A stretch of 7,175 bases of DNA from an uncultured Sphingomonadales bacterium (GCA_903828025.1 CAIKKO010000419.1:1-7175), one strand, 5' to 3'; counted from the stretch's first letter, positions 1 to 5,647 are shown. The notes: generated by a model not told the origin, from the sequence alone. A program made the numbers and translations.

Positions 1-257
1 AGTTCAAAGGCACCGGCAACTCGGAAATCGTGCTCGACCGCAAGGTCGCCGACAAGCGCATCTTCCCCGCGCTCGACGTGGGCAAGAGCGGCACGCGCAA
101 GGAAGAGCTGCTGGTTCCGACCGATCAGCTCAGCAAGATGTGGGTGCTGCGCCGCATCCTCATGCAGATGGGCACGATCGACGCGATGGAATTCCTGCTC
201 GACAAGATGAAGAATTCCAAGACCAACGAGGACTTCTTCGCCACGATGAACCAGTGA
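1..257 (+). CDS. rho: Transcription termination factor Rho, C-terminal fragment (5' end outside window)
   Basis: The first complete codon is at position 3 and the frame runs 84 residues to TGA at 255-257. Rho is the hexameric RNA-dependent ATPase/helicase that terminates transcription in the cytoplasm. The fragment covers the end of the ATPase domain and closely resembles E. coli Rho from about residue 335 to its C-terminus. It has FKGTGN at the start, then KRIFPALD, SGTRKEELL, KMWVLRRIL, IDAMEFL and the terminal KTNEDFFATM. By ungapped alignment from memory, the Arg encoded at 96-98 (in SGTRKEELL) matches the E. coli arginine finger R366, which completes the ATP site of the neighbouring subunit. 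The C-terminus is intact and of normal length. The next gene converges on it 13 bp downstream, and I see no hairpin with a T-run after the stop. Identification is very secure; only the 3' fifth of the gene is present. Confidence 0.97.
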   Translation, partial: FKGTGNSEIVLDRKVADKRIFPALDVGKSGTRKEELLVPTDQLSKMWVLRRILMQMGTIDAMEFLLDKMKNSKTNEDFFATMNQ

Positions 258-270
258 GTGCGGGTGGCGG

Positions 271-654
271 TCAGTGCTTTTCCAGCGCGGCCGCCATCAT
301 CTCCCACAACTTGTTCATTGCCTTCAACGGGCGGACCATGACCTTGAAATCGGCGATGCGGCCTTCAAGGTCGAAGCGGATCAGGTCGATCCCGTTGACA
401 TGGACGCCGTCCACCTTTGCGGTGAATTCTAGGCAGACCTCAGCGCCATCGACCAGTTCGCGGACATAGGTGAACCCCGTGTCCGCGAAGACCTGGCCCG
501 CCGCGCCCAGATACATCACGACTTTGGCGCGGCCCTCCTGCGGCGTGTGCACCACCGGGGAGTGGAACACCGCGTCCGGCGCGACGAGTGCTTCCAGCAA
601 AGCCATATCGCCGGTCTGCATATAGCGGTGCCACGCCGCGAGCCCGAGTTGCAT
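271..654 (-). CDS. SnoaL-like / NTF2-fold (nuclear transport factor 2 family) protein, 127 aa
   Basis: The 127-residue product has the size and pattern of small SnoaL/NTF2-like cone-fold proteins. An N-terminal helix pair (about 1-24, with WHRYMQTGDMALLEALVAPDAVFHSP) leads into strands ending in NGIDLIRFDLEGRIADFKVMVRPLKAM (about 88-113), the usual family ending. The fold is used by isomerases, polyketide cyclases and hydratases, but also by many proteins of unknown activity. No catalytic residues can be assigned, so the substrate is unknown. The start at 654 is chosen because AAGGAGG lies 7 nt upstream. The frame stays open further upstream, but that extension lies inside the neighbouring hydrolase gene and looks like shadow sequence. 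It is the second gene of an operon with the hydrolase (13 nt between stop and start), so a shared small-molecule role is possible but inferred. There is no signal peptide or membrane segment. Confidence 0.85.
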   Translation of the reverse strand: MQLGLAAWHRYMQTGDMALLEALVAPDAVFHSPVVHTPQEGRAKVVMYLGAAGQVFADTGFTYVRELVDGAEVCLEFTAKVDGVHVNGIDLIRFDLEGRIADFKVMVRPLKAMNKLWEMMAAALEKH

Positions 655-661
655 GAGACGG

Positions 662-668
662 CCTCCTT
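662..668 (-). promoter_or_regulatory. Strong Shine-Dalgarno overlapping the upstream stop codon
   Basis: On the minus strand the sequence reads TGAAGGAGG. The last base of the hydrolase stop codon (668-670) is the first base of AAGGAGG, a full-strength Shine-Dalgarno. It sits 7 nt before the ATG at 654, fixing the start of the NTF2-like gene. The overlap implies that ribosomes finishing the hydrolase reach the next initiation site directly, so translational coupling is likely. Confidence 0.8.
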
Positions 669-1366
669 CAGCTGAGATGCGCGGCGAAGAAATCCTGCGT
701 GCGCTGATCGGCGAGGCTGGCCCCGGCCTCATCGCGGCGCGAGCCCATTTCGGCGGCAAAGCCGTGATCGAGCCCGGCATAATCGTGCAGCACGACTTTC
801 GGATGGTCGTCCAACCCGGCATGAATCGCGGCCTGCGCCTCGGGCCCGACGAAATGGTCGGCCGTCGGGATGTGCAGCATCAGCGGGTTCGAGATCGCGT
901 GCGATTCGTTCAGCATCTGGTCGATCATCACGCCGTAGTAGCCCACGGCGGCGTCGATATCGGTGCGCGCAGCGGCCATATAGGCCATGCGCCCGCCAAG
1001 GCAGAACCCGACGAGTCCGACTTTGTCGACCGCCTGCTCGTGCTTCAGCCAGCGGATCGCCGCTTCGATATCCTGCACGCCGAGATCGGGATCAAACTGC
1101 CCGAAATAGCCGAACGCCTGCTGGAGCTGCTCGGGCACATCGGGATCGAGCTCGGCCCCCGGGGCAAAGCGCCAGAAGATATCGGGCGCGAGCGCGACAT
1201 AGCCGAGTGCGGCCCAGTCATCGCATTTCTTGCGGATGCCAGCATTCACGCCAAAGATTTCGGGAATGACGATGATCGCCGCTTCGGTCTGGTCCTCGGG
1301 CGTGGCGATATAGACGGGGATCTCTCCCTGCTCGTCCCAGGCTGCGATTGTGGTCATCTCACCCAT
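668..1366 (-). CDS. Dienelactone hydrolase family protein (alpha/beta hydrolase), 232 aa
   Basis: This is a cytoplasmic alpha/beta hydrolase of the carboxymethylenebutenolidase (dienelactone hydrolase) family, close to the 236 residues of the classical Pseudomonas enzyme. The catalytic triad is visible as Cys122 in the nucleophile elbow GFCLGG, Asp170 in TADHF and His201 in GLDHGF. These are almost register-identical to Cys123, Asp171 and His202 of the classical enzyme. Glu36 in PEIFGVN matches the Glu that holds the resting thiol. The family hydrolyses dienelactone to maleylacetate in chloroaromatic breakdown, but most chromosomal members have unknown ester or lactone substrates, and no catechol-pathway genes lie nearby. 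The start at 1366 is chosen because AAGGA lies 8 nt upstream; an internal ATG at 1357 has only a weak site. The open frame extends upstream to 1558 but there it overlaps the divergent gene. It leads a two-gene minus-strand operon with the NTF2-like gene. Confidence 0.92.
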   Translation of the reverse strand: MGEMTTIAAWDEQGEIPVYIATPEDQTEAAIIVIPEIFGVNAGIRKKCDDWAALGYVALAPDIFWRFAPGAELDPDVPEQLQQAFGYFGQFDPDLGVQDIEAAIRWLKHEQAVDKVGLVGFCLGGRMAYMAAARTDIDAAVGYYGVMIDQMLNESHAISNPLMLHIPTADHFVGPEAQAAIHAGLDDHPKVVLHDYAGLDHGFAAEMGSRRDEAGASLADQRTQDFFAAHLS

Positions 1367-1478
1367 GATGCTTGTCCTTCTGGCATGGCGGTTGGTCGAT
1401 GGGCAGATTGGCCCCTGCCGTAGACTTTGCCAAGCGCGCATGACAGACTTGAGTCCGAAGTACGCAAAGGGTGCCATG
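1367..1478. promoter_or_regulatory. Divergent intergenic region, expected to hold promoters in both directions
   Basis: These 112 bp separate the minus-strand hydrolase operon from the + strand DUF6489-mnmE genes, so both promoters are expected here. On the minus strand, TTGGCAA (1427-1433), a 13-nt spacer and GGCCAATC (1406-1413) loosely resemble the Caulobacter-type sigma-73 layout TTGACGS-N10-14-GCTANAWC. This would give a leader of about 30 nt. No convincing + strand promoter is visible by eye. A short imperfect inverted repeat (GGCAG...CTGCC, about 1402-1419) overlaps the proposed minus-strand -10 box. The promoter assignment is weak; only the divergent layout is certain. Confidence 0.3.
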
Positions 1479-1748
1479 ATGAAAGTGAATGTCGAGGTTG
1501 AATGCACGCCGGAGGAGGCCCGCCGCTTTCTCGGCCTGCCCGATGTCACCCGCGCCAACGACGTCTATGTCGATGCGATGGCCAAGGCGATGCAAGGCAT
1601 GACCAGCGTCGACCAACTGCAGAGCTTCGCCAAGCAGATTGCGCCAATGGGCGAGATGGGCCTCAAGTTGTTCCAGCAATTCGTCGAGCAAGGCGCCGGG
1701 GCGGCCATGGCCGGGTTCAAGGCGAGCACCGAAAAGCCGAAGTCCTGA
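1479..1748 (+). CDS. DUF6489-type small conserved protein of unknown function, 89 aa
   Basis: The 89-residue protein begins MKVNVEVECTPEEARRFLGLPDV, which I recognise from memory as the DUF6489 family found beside mnmE and rho in sphingomonads. The family has no known function. Residues 1-25 look like a short strand plus the CTPEEARRFLGLPDV helix and turn. Residues 26-75 are mostly helical and Met-rich (DAMAKAMQGMTSVDQLQ, APMGEMGLKLFQQF). The tail is Gly/Ala-rich and ends KASTEKPKS. There is no signal peptide, clear membrane segment, metal motif or nucleotide motif. ATG codons stand at 1476 and 1479; the second is preferred because AAAGGG (1466-1471) ends 7 nt before it and it fits the family N-terminus. 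The stop lies 21 nt before mnmE on the same strand, so co-transcription is likely. The amphipathic helices could suggest oligomerisation or a phasin-like surface role, but that is speculation. Confidence 0.82.
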   Translation: MKVNVEVECTPEEARRFLGLPDVTRANDVYVDAMAKAMQGMTSVDQLQSFAKQIAPMGEMGLKLFQQFVEQGAGAAMAGFKASTEKPKS

Positions 1749-1769
1749 GCCCGATCTCGGGAAACGCAT

Positions 1770-3065
1770 GTGCCTGATACGATCTTTGCGCTGAGCTCCG
1801 GCGCGCCCCCTGCTGCCATCGCTGTCATCCGCATCAGCGGTTCGGGTGCAGGGCCTGCGCTGGAGGGGCTTGCCGGCAGACTGCCACCCCCGCGCCGCGC
1901 GATTCTGGCGGCGCTTTCGGATAGGCATGGCCTGCCGCTTGATCGGGCCATTGCGCTCTGGCTGCCCGGCCCCGGCACGGCGACGGGCGAAGACTGCGCC
2001 GAATTGCACCTTCATGGCGGACGCGCGGTCGTGGCTGCGGTGGAGACCGCGCTAGCCGCGCTGCCCGGCCTGCGCCGCGCGGAGCCGGGTGAGTTCACCC
2101 GCCGCGCCTTCGCCAACGGACGGATCGACCTTGCCGAAGCCGAAGGCCTGGCCGACTTGCTCTCCGCCGAGACCGAGCTGCAGCGGCGCGGCGCGCTCGC
2201 GATGGCGGGCGGGGATTTCTCGCGCATGGTTTCGGCTTGGCGCGCGCACGTTCTGAACCTGTCGGCAGCGCTGGAGGCGGCGCTCGATTTTGCGGGGGAT
2301 GACGATATCGACGAGGCAGGGGGCGGGTTGCCCGCGCACTTTGCAGCATCGAGCGAGGCGCTGGCCGAGGAACTGGCGGACTGGCTGGCCCGGCCACGCG
2401 CCGAACCGCTGCGCGAAGGCTTCCGGGTCGTTCTGGCGGGGCCGCCCAACGCCGGAAAATCAACTTTGTTCAATGCCTTGGTTGAGGATGAGGCGGCGAT
2501 TACGGCGGCTGAGCCCGGCACCACCCGCGATGTGCTGGTGCGCGCGGTGGCGTTGGGCGGGGTGCCGTTCACGTTTGTCGATACGGCGGGCCTGCGCGAT
2601 GAAGGCGCTGGCGCAATCGAGCAGATCGGTATCGCCCGCGCGCGCGCCGAGGCGGAGCGCGCCGATCTCGTGCTGTGGCTCGGTCCTGCGGGTGAGGGGC
2701 CGACGACGGGGGCGGTTTGGGAAATCGCCGCGCAGGCAGATCGGTGCGAGGCGCTGTTCAAGCCCGATGCCCGCTTCCGCCTCTCTGCAGTGACCGGCGA
2801 GGGCCTGCCGGACTTGCGGGCGGCCTTGGTCCACCATGCGCGCGATGCGCTGCCCGCGCCCGGCGCGCTTGCGCTTAATGCACGGCAGCACCAGCATCTG
2901 GGCGAAGTGGGTGAGGCCTTGCGCGAAGCCGCCGTGCAGTCCGACCCGTTGCTTGCCGCCGAATCGTTGCGGCTCGCCCGCGTGGCGCTCGACCGGCTCG
3001 TCGGCCGCGCGGGCACCGAAGATATGCTCGACGCGCTGTTTGGCCGCTTCTGTATCGGCAAATGA
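1770..3065 (+). CDS. mnmE: tRNA uridine-5-carboxymethylaminomethyl(34) GTPase MnmE, 431 aa
   Basis: MnmE is the GTPase partner of MnmG in building the 5-(carboxymethyl)aminomethyl group on U34 of tRNAs reading split codon boxes. The N-terminal folate-binding domain (about 1-115) contains DTIFALSSG, GEDCAELHLHGG (73-84) and PGEFTRRAFANGRIDLAEAEGLADL (106-130). A helical domain is split around the inserted G domain. The G domain shows the P-loop GPPNAGKS (224-231), TTRD (251-254), DTAGLRD (271-277) and SAVTGEG (339-345). The C-terminus ends FCIGK, with the conserved Cys at 428. Two things are odd. No NKxD guanine-specificity motif exists; the aligned stretch reads AQAD (321-324). The protein is also shorter than E. 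coli MnmE (454 aa), mostly between G3 and G4. The start is GTG at 1770; an out-of-frame ATG overlaps it at 1768. A weak GGGAAA precedes it. The stop codon overlaps a parS site. Confidence 0.96.
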   Translation: MPDTIFALSSGAPPAAIAVIRISGSGAGPALEGLAGRLPPPRRAILAALSDRHGLPLDRAIALWLPGPGTATGEDCAELHLHGGRAVVAAVETALAALPGLRRAEPGEFTRRAFANGRIDLAEAEGLADLLSAETELQRRGALAMAGGDFSRMVSAWRAHVLNLSAALEAALDFAGDDDIDEAGGGLPAHFAASSEALAEELADWLARPRAEPLREGFRVVLAGPPNAGKSTLFNALVEDEAAITAAEPGTTRDVLVRAVALGGVPFTFVDTAGLRDEGAGAIEQIGIARARAEAERADLVLWLGPAGEGPTTGAVWEIAAQADRCEALFKPDARFRLSAVTGEGLPDLRAALVHHARDALPAPGALALNARQHQHLGEVGEALREAAVQSDPLLAAESLRLARVALDRLVGRAGTEDMLDALFGRFCIGK

Positions 3066-3081
3066 TGTTTCACGTGAAACA
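3066..3081. other. parS site 1 (perfect palindrome, mnmE-mnmG gap)
   Basis: TGTTTCACGTGAAACA is an exact match to the bacterial chromosomal parS consensus TGTTNCACGTGAAACA and is fully palindromic. The symmetry extends to 20 bp (3064-3083, GATGTTTCACGTGAAACATC), whose first two bases are the last two of the mnmE stop codon. ParB loads here as a CTP-dependent clamp and spreads along the DNA; ParA then moves the complex. The genes for both proteins lie 2.6-4.1 kb downstream. There is no T-run after the palindrome, so it is not a terminator. Confidence 0.95.
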
Positions 3082-3090
3082 TCGCCCGCT

Positions 3091-3119
3091 TTGACGCGCT
3101 AGCGCGAATCGCTTATCGC
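3091..3119 (+). promoter_or_regulatory. Candidate mnmG promoter (TTGACG-N17-TATCGC), possibly leaderless
   Basis: TTGACG at 3091-3096 matches five of six bases of the -35 consensus, and TTGACGC matches the alphaproteobacterial form TTGACGS exactly. At 17 nt spacing, TATCGC (3114-3119) is a modest -10 element. In the Caulobacter-type layout, GCTTATCG at 3111 follows after 13 nt. Transcription would start around 3125-3127, at or next to the mnmG ATG at 3126, which has no Shine-Dalgarno. That coincidence supports a leaderless mnmG transcript, but the -10 is weak and this is an inference. Confidence 0.4.
3095..3106. repeat. 12-bp palindrome CGCGCTAGCGCG in the mnmE-mnmG gap
   Basis: CGCGCTAGCGCG is a perfect 12-bp inverted repeat with no spacer. 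It lies 11 bp past the extended parS palindrome and falls in the spacer of the candidate mnmG promoter. It could be an operator or a chance product of GC-rich sequence. No function is assigned. Confidence 0.5.
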
Positions 3120-3125
3120 GGGCCG

Positions 3126-4973
3126 ATGCACAGCTTCGACATCATCGTGGTCGGCGGCGGGCACGCCGGCGTGGAAGCGGCTGCGGTCGCGGCGCGCATG
3201 GGTGCGCGCACCGCGCTGGTCAGCTTCGATCCGGCGATGATCGGCGCGATGTCGTGCAATCCGGCCATTGGCGGGCTCGGCAAGGGACACCTTGTCCGCG
3301 AAGTCGATGCCTTCGATGGGCTGATCGCGCGCGCGGCGGATGAAGCTGCGCTGCACTACCGCATGCTCAACCGCAGCAAGGGCAGCGCGGTGCAAGGACC
3401 GCGAGTGCAGGCGGACCGCAAGCTGTTCCGTGCGGCGATCCAGCGGATGGTGGCGGCACAGGACGGGCTGACCGTTGTGCCAGGCGAGGCCGCTGCGCTG
3501 CGTATGGCGGGCGGCGCGGTGACTGGCCTAGCGCTCGCGGACGGGACCGAACTGGCTGCCAAGGCGGTTGTCCTGTGCACGGGCACGTTTCTTGGCGGGC
3601 GGCTGTTTCGCGGCGAGGAGCGCATGGAGGGCGGGCGCATTGGCGAGAACGCGGCGCACCGCCTGGCGCAGCAATTGCGCGTGGCCGATCTGCCGATGGC
3701 GCGGCTCAAGACCGGGACGCCGCCGCGCCTCGATGGCCGCACGATTGACTGGGCCGGGCTGCCGGTGCAGCCAAGCGATGCCGAGCCGTGGACCATGTCG
3801 CCGCTGACAAAGTCCCGCCCGCAGCCGCAAGTGTTCTGTGCGATTGCCCGGACCAATGCCCGCACGCATGATATCATTCGCGGCGGGCTGGACCGGTCGC
3901 CCTTGTTCAGCGGTGCGATCGACGCGCAGGGACCGCGCTATTGCCCCTCCATCGAGGACAAGATCCACCGTTTCGGCGACCGCGACGGACACCAGGTGTT
4001 CCTTGAGCCCGAGGGTCTCGACGACCACGCCATCTATCCCAATGGCGTCTCGACGTCATTGCCCGCCGATGTGCAACTGGCGATGATGCGTTCGATCGAA
4101 GGGCTGGAGGCGGTCGAGATCCTCGTGGCGGGCTATGCCGTGGAGTACGATCACATTGATCCGCGTGCGCTGCGTCGCAGTCTGGAAGTGCGGGCGATGC
4201 CGGGGCTCTATTGCGCGGGCCAGATCAACGGCACGACGGGTTATGAGGAAGCGGCGGCGCAAGGGCTGATCGCGGGCATGCATGCGGCAGCGGCGGTGCT
4301 GGGCCGCGAGCCCGCCGCGCTGGACCGCGCTTCGAGCTACATGGCGGTGATGGTGGATGACCTGACTCTCCACGGCGTGTCCGAGCCCTATCGCATGCTT
4401 ACCGCGCGGGCCGAGTACCGGCTGCGGCTGCGGGCCAACAATGCCTCGACCCGGCTGACTCCCGCCGGGCTGGCTGCGGGTTGCATCGGCGCGGAACGGG
4501 CGCGCTGGTTTGCGGCGCGGCAGGAGGAGCGGTCGCGAATCGAGGAGCGGCTTGGGAATGAGGTGCTCCCGGCGGCGCTCAATGCGCGCGGCATCATGGT
4601 CCGCAACGACGGGACCCGGCGGACATTGGGTGCGTGGTTGCGATTTCCCGAAGTGGATTTCGCAGGACTTGAACCGTGGCTTGGTCCGGCACCGCTCGAT
4701 GCCGATCTGGCCGAGGAGATGACCGAGGATGCAGCCTACGCGCCCTATCTGGCGCGGCAGGAGGCCGAGCTGCGCCAGTTGCGCGCGAGTGACACTATTC
4801 CGCTGGGCGATGACTTTCCCTACGCCGAAGTCCCCGGTCTTTCGCGCGAGATGATCGAGCGTCTCGAGCGTGCGCGGCCCGATACGCTGGCGGCGGCGGG
4901 GCGCGTGGCGGGGATCACCCCGGCGGCGCTCGCGAGCTTGCTGGTGCAAGCCCGGCGGCGGGTGGCAGCATGA
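3126..4973 (+). CDS. mnmG: tRNA uridine-5-carboxymethylaminomethyl(34) synthesis enzyme MnmG, 615 aa
   Basis: MnmG is the FAD- and NADH-dependent partner of MnmE in U34 tRNA modification, working as a cytoplasmic complex. The Rossmann FAD motif is VVGGGHAGVEAA (8-19). MSCNPAIGGLGKGHLVREVDAFDG (42-65) carries the conserved Cys44. GTFLGG (153-158), KTGTPPRLDG (195-204) and RYCPSIEDKIHRFGDRDGHQVFLEPEG (271-297) follow, with Cys273 matching the E. coli Cys277 that is important for catalysis. The second FAD-contact segment is CAGQINGTTGYEEAAAQGLIAG (363-384), followed by SEPYRMLTARAEYRLRLRANN (419-439). The C-terminal helical domain, which binds MnmE, ends SLLVQARRRVAA. Length is normal for the long family (E. 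coli about 629). ATG at 3126 is chosen because the MHSFDIIVVGGG start fits the family. No Shine-Dalgarno precedes it, so initiation may be leaderless. The stop overlaps the rsmG start by 4 bp. Confidence 0.98.
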   Translation: MHSFDIIVVGGGHAGVEAAAVAARMGARTALVSFDPAMIGAMSCNPAIGGLGKGHLVREVDAFDGLIARAADEAALHYRMLNRSKGSAVQGPRVQADRKLFRAAIQRMVAAQDGLTVVPGEAAALRMAGGAVTGLALADGTELAAKAVVLCTGTFLGGRLFRGEERMEGGRIGENAAHRLAQQLRVADLPMARLKTGTPPRLDGRTIDWAGLPVQPSDAEPWTMSPLTKSRPQPQVFCAIARTNARTHDIIRGGLDRSPLFSGAIDAQGPRYCPSIEDKIHRFGDRDGHQVFLEPEGLDDHAIYPNGVSTSLPADVQLAMMRSIEGLEAVEILVAGYAVEYDHIDPRALRRSLEVRAMPGLYCAGQINGTTGYEEAAAQGLIAGMHAAAAVLGREPAALDRASSYMAVMVDDLTLHGVSEPYRMLTARAEYRLRLRANNASTRLTPAGLAAGCIGAERARWFAARQEERSRIEERLGNEVLPAALNARGIMVRNDGTRRTLGAWLRFPEVDFAGLEPWLGPAPLDADLAEEMTEDAAYAPYLARQEAELRQLRASDTIPLGDDFPYAEVPGLSREMIERLERARPDTLAAAGRVAGITPAALASLLVQARRRVAA

Positions 4974-5647
4974 GCCTTGCGGACGAAGCAGAGGCGCGGG
5001 CGTGGCTTGCAACGCGGGCAGACGCGGCTGCGCTCGGGCGGCTGGAGTCCTTGGTAACGGCTCTGGCCGACGAGAACGCGCGGCAGAACCTGGTGGCACG
5101 GGCTTCGCTCGAGCACGTGTGGCAGCGGCACATTGCCGACAGCGCACAATTGCTCGATGTTTCACGTGGAACAGTGCCCGAGGGGCCGTGGCTCGATCTG
5201 GGCAGCGGGGCCGGGTTTCCCGGGCTGGTGATCGCAGCGCTGCAGCCCGAGCGCGCAGTGACGCTGGTTGATTCGCGGCGGCTGCGCACCGAATGGCTCG
5301 CGCGTGCGGCGGCGGCGCTGGGGTTGGTCAATGTCGAGGTCATCCTATCGCGCGTCGAGGATCTTCCCCAACGGCATTGGCAGGTGATTTCGGCACGGGC
5401 GTTTGCGCCGCTGGAGCGACTTCTGGCGATTGCAGCACGTTTTTCCACACAGGAGACACTTTGGTTGTTGCCGAAAGGGGCCAAAGCGCAGCATGAACTG
5501 GATACGCTCCCAGCGGACTGGACTCACCTGTTCCACGTGGAACATTCGCTGACCGATCCGTCGGCCGGCATCATCGTCGGCCAGCTGCTGGGGTACAAGG
5601 ATATCAAGCCCGCTCCGGGCCTGCGTCAACGAGGTTCCAGCCGATGA
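4970..5647 (+). CDS. rsmG: 16S rRNA (guanine(527)-N(7))-methyltransferase RsmG, 225 aa
   Basis: RsmG (GidB) uses S-adenosylmethionine to methylate N7 of G527 in the 530 loop of 16S rRNA. Loss of this activity gives low-level streptomycin resistance in several bacteria. The SAM-binding motif WLDLGSGAGFPGLVIAA (74-90) is followed by the acidic strand end VTLVDSRRLRTEWL (97-110), SRVEDLP (127-133) and SARAFAPLERLL (141-152). The region NLVARASLEHVWQRHIADSAQLL (40-62) is also typical. Length is normal to slightly long; residues after about 207 (GYKDIKPAPGLRQRGSSR) form a basic tail of uncertain role. ATG at 4970 overlaps the mnmG stop (ATGA), and only weak ribosome-binding sequence precedes it, so it probably depends on coupling. 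Two parS sites lie in frame, encoding residues 63-68 (DVSRGT) and 187-192 (LFHVEH). The stop again overlaps the next start by 4 bp. Confidence 0.96.
   Translation: MSLADEAEARAWLATRADAAALGRLESLVTALADENARQNLVARASLEHVWQRHIADSAQLLDVSRGTVPEGPWLDLGSGAGFPGLVIAALQPERAVTLVDSRRLRTEWLARAAAALGLVNVEVILSRVEDLPQRHWQVISARAFAPLERLLAIAARFSTQETLWLLPKGAKAQHELDTLPADWTHLFHVEHSLTDPSAGIIVGQLLGYKDIKPAPGLRQRGSSR
5158..5173. other. parS site 2 (inside rsmG, asymmetric)
   Basis: TGTTTCACGTGGAACA differs from site 1 at one base. Read on the minus strand it is TGTTCCACGTGAAACA, an exact match to the consensus TGTTNCACGTGAAACA and the form well known from Bacillus. It lies in frame in rsmG between the N-terminal helices and the SAM-binding motif, where it encodes residues 63-68. 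The central CACGTG core and both TGTT arms are intact, so ParB binding is expected. Confidence 0.92.
5529..5544. other. parS site 3 (inside rsmG, symmetric C variant)
   Basis: TGTTCCACGTGGAACA is a perfect 16-bp palindrome in which both half-sites carry C at the variable fifth position. It is one base from the consensus TGTTNCACGTGAAACA on either strand. It lies near the 3' end of rsmG, 100 bp before the parA start, and encodes LFHVEH (residues 187-192). Binding is expected, perhaps with a different affinity from sites 1 and 2. Confidence 0.9.

Noticed and set aside
255..300. Possible rho terminator in the convergent junction
   Set aside because: The 13-bp gap and the first bases of the opposing gene show no stable hairpin with a T-run; only short GC-rich self-complementarity (GCGGCCGC) is present.
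653..1423. Plus-strand open frame (256 codons) opposite the hydrolase
   Set aside because: The minus-strand frame has an intact Cys-Asp-His triad and a good ribosome-binding site; the plus-strand translation shows no family features.
2012..3082. Long minus-strand open frame (356 codons) opposite mnmE, starting inside parS with MFHVKH
   Set aside because: It is low-complexity Ser/Ala/Arg-rich translation antisense to a clear mnmE, typical of shadow frames in GC-rich DNA. The start codon only reflects the parS palindrome.
3064..3083. The 20-bp palindrome after mnmE as an intrinsic terminator
   Set aside because: There is no T-run after it, the sequence is an exact parS match, and the next gene continues on the same strand.
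5114..5119. Another CACGTG core in rsmG, considered as a fourth parS
   Set aside because: The flanks (GAG before, TGG after) lack the TGTT and AACA arms required for ParB recognition.
4056..5165. Long minus-strand open frame (369 codons) opposite mnmG and rsmG
   Set aside because: Arg/His/Pro-rich shadow of two well-conserved genes with no recognisable domain.
5441..5449. TTTTCCACA, one mismatch from the DnaA box TTATCCACA
   Set aside because: It is a single isolated near-match inside a coding region, with no AT-rich stretch or further boxes, so it does not indicate an origin in this window.
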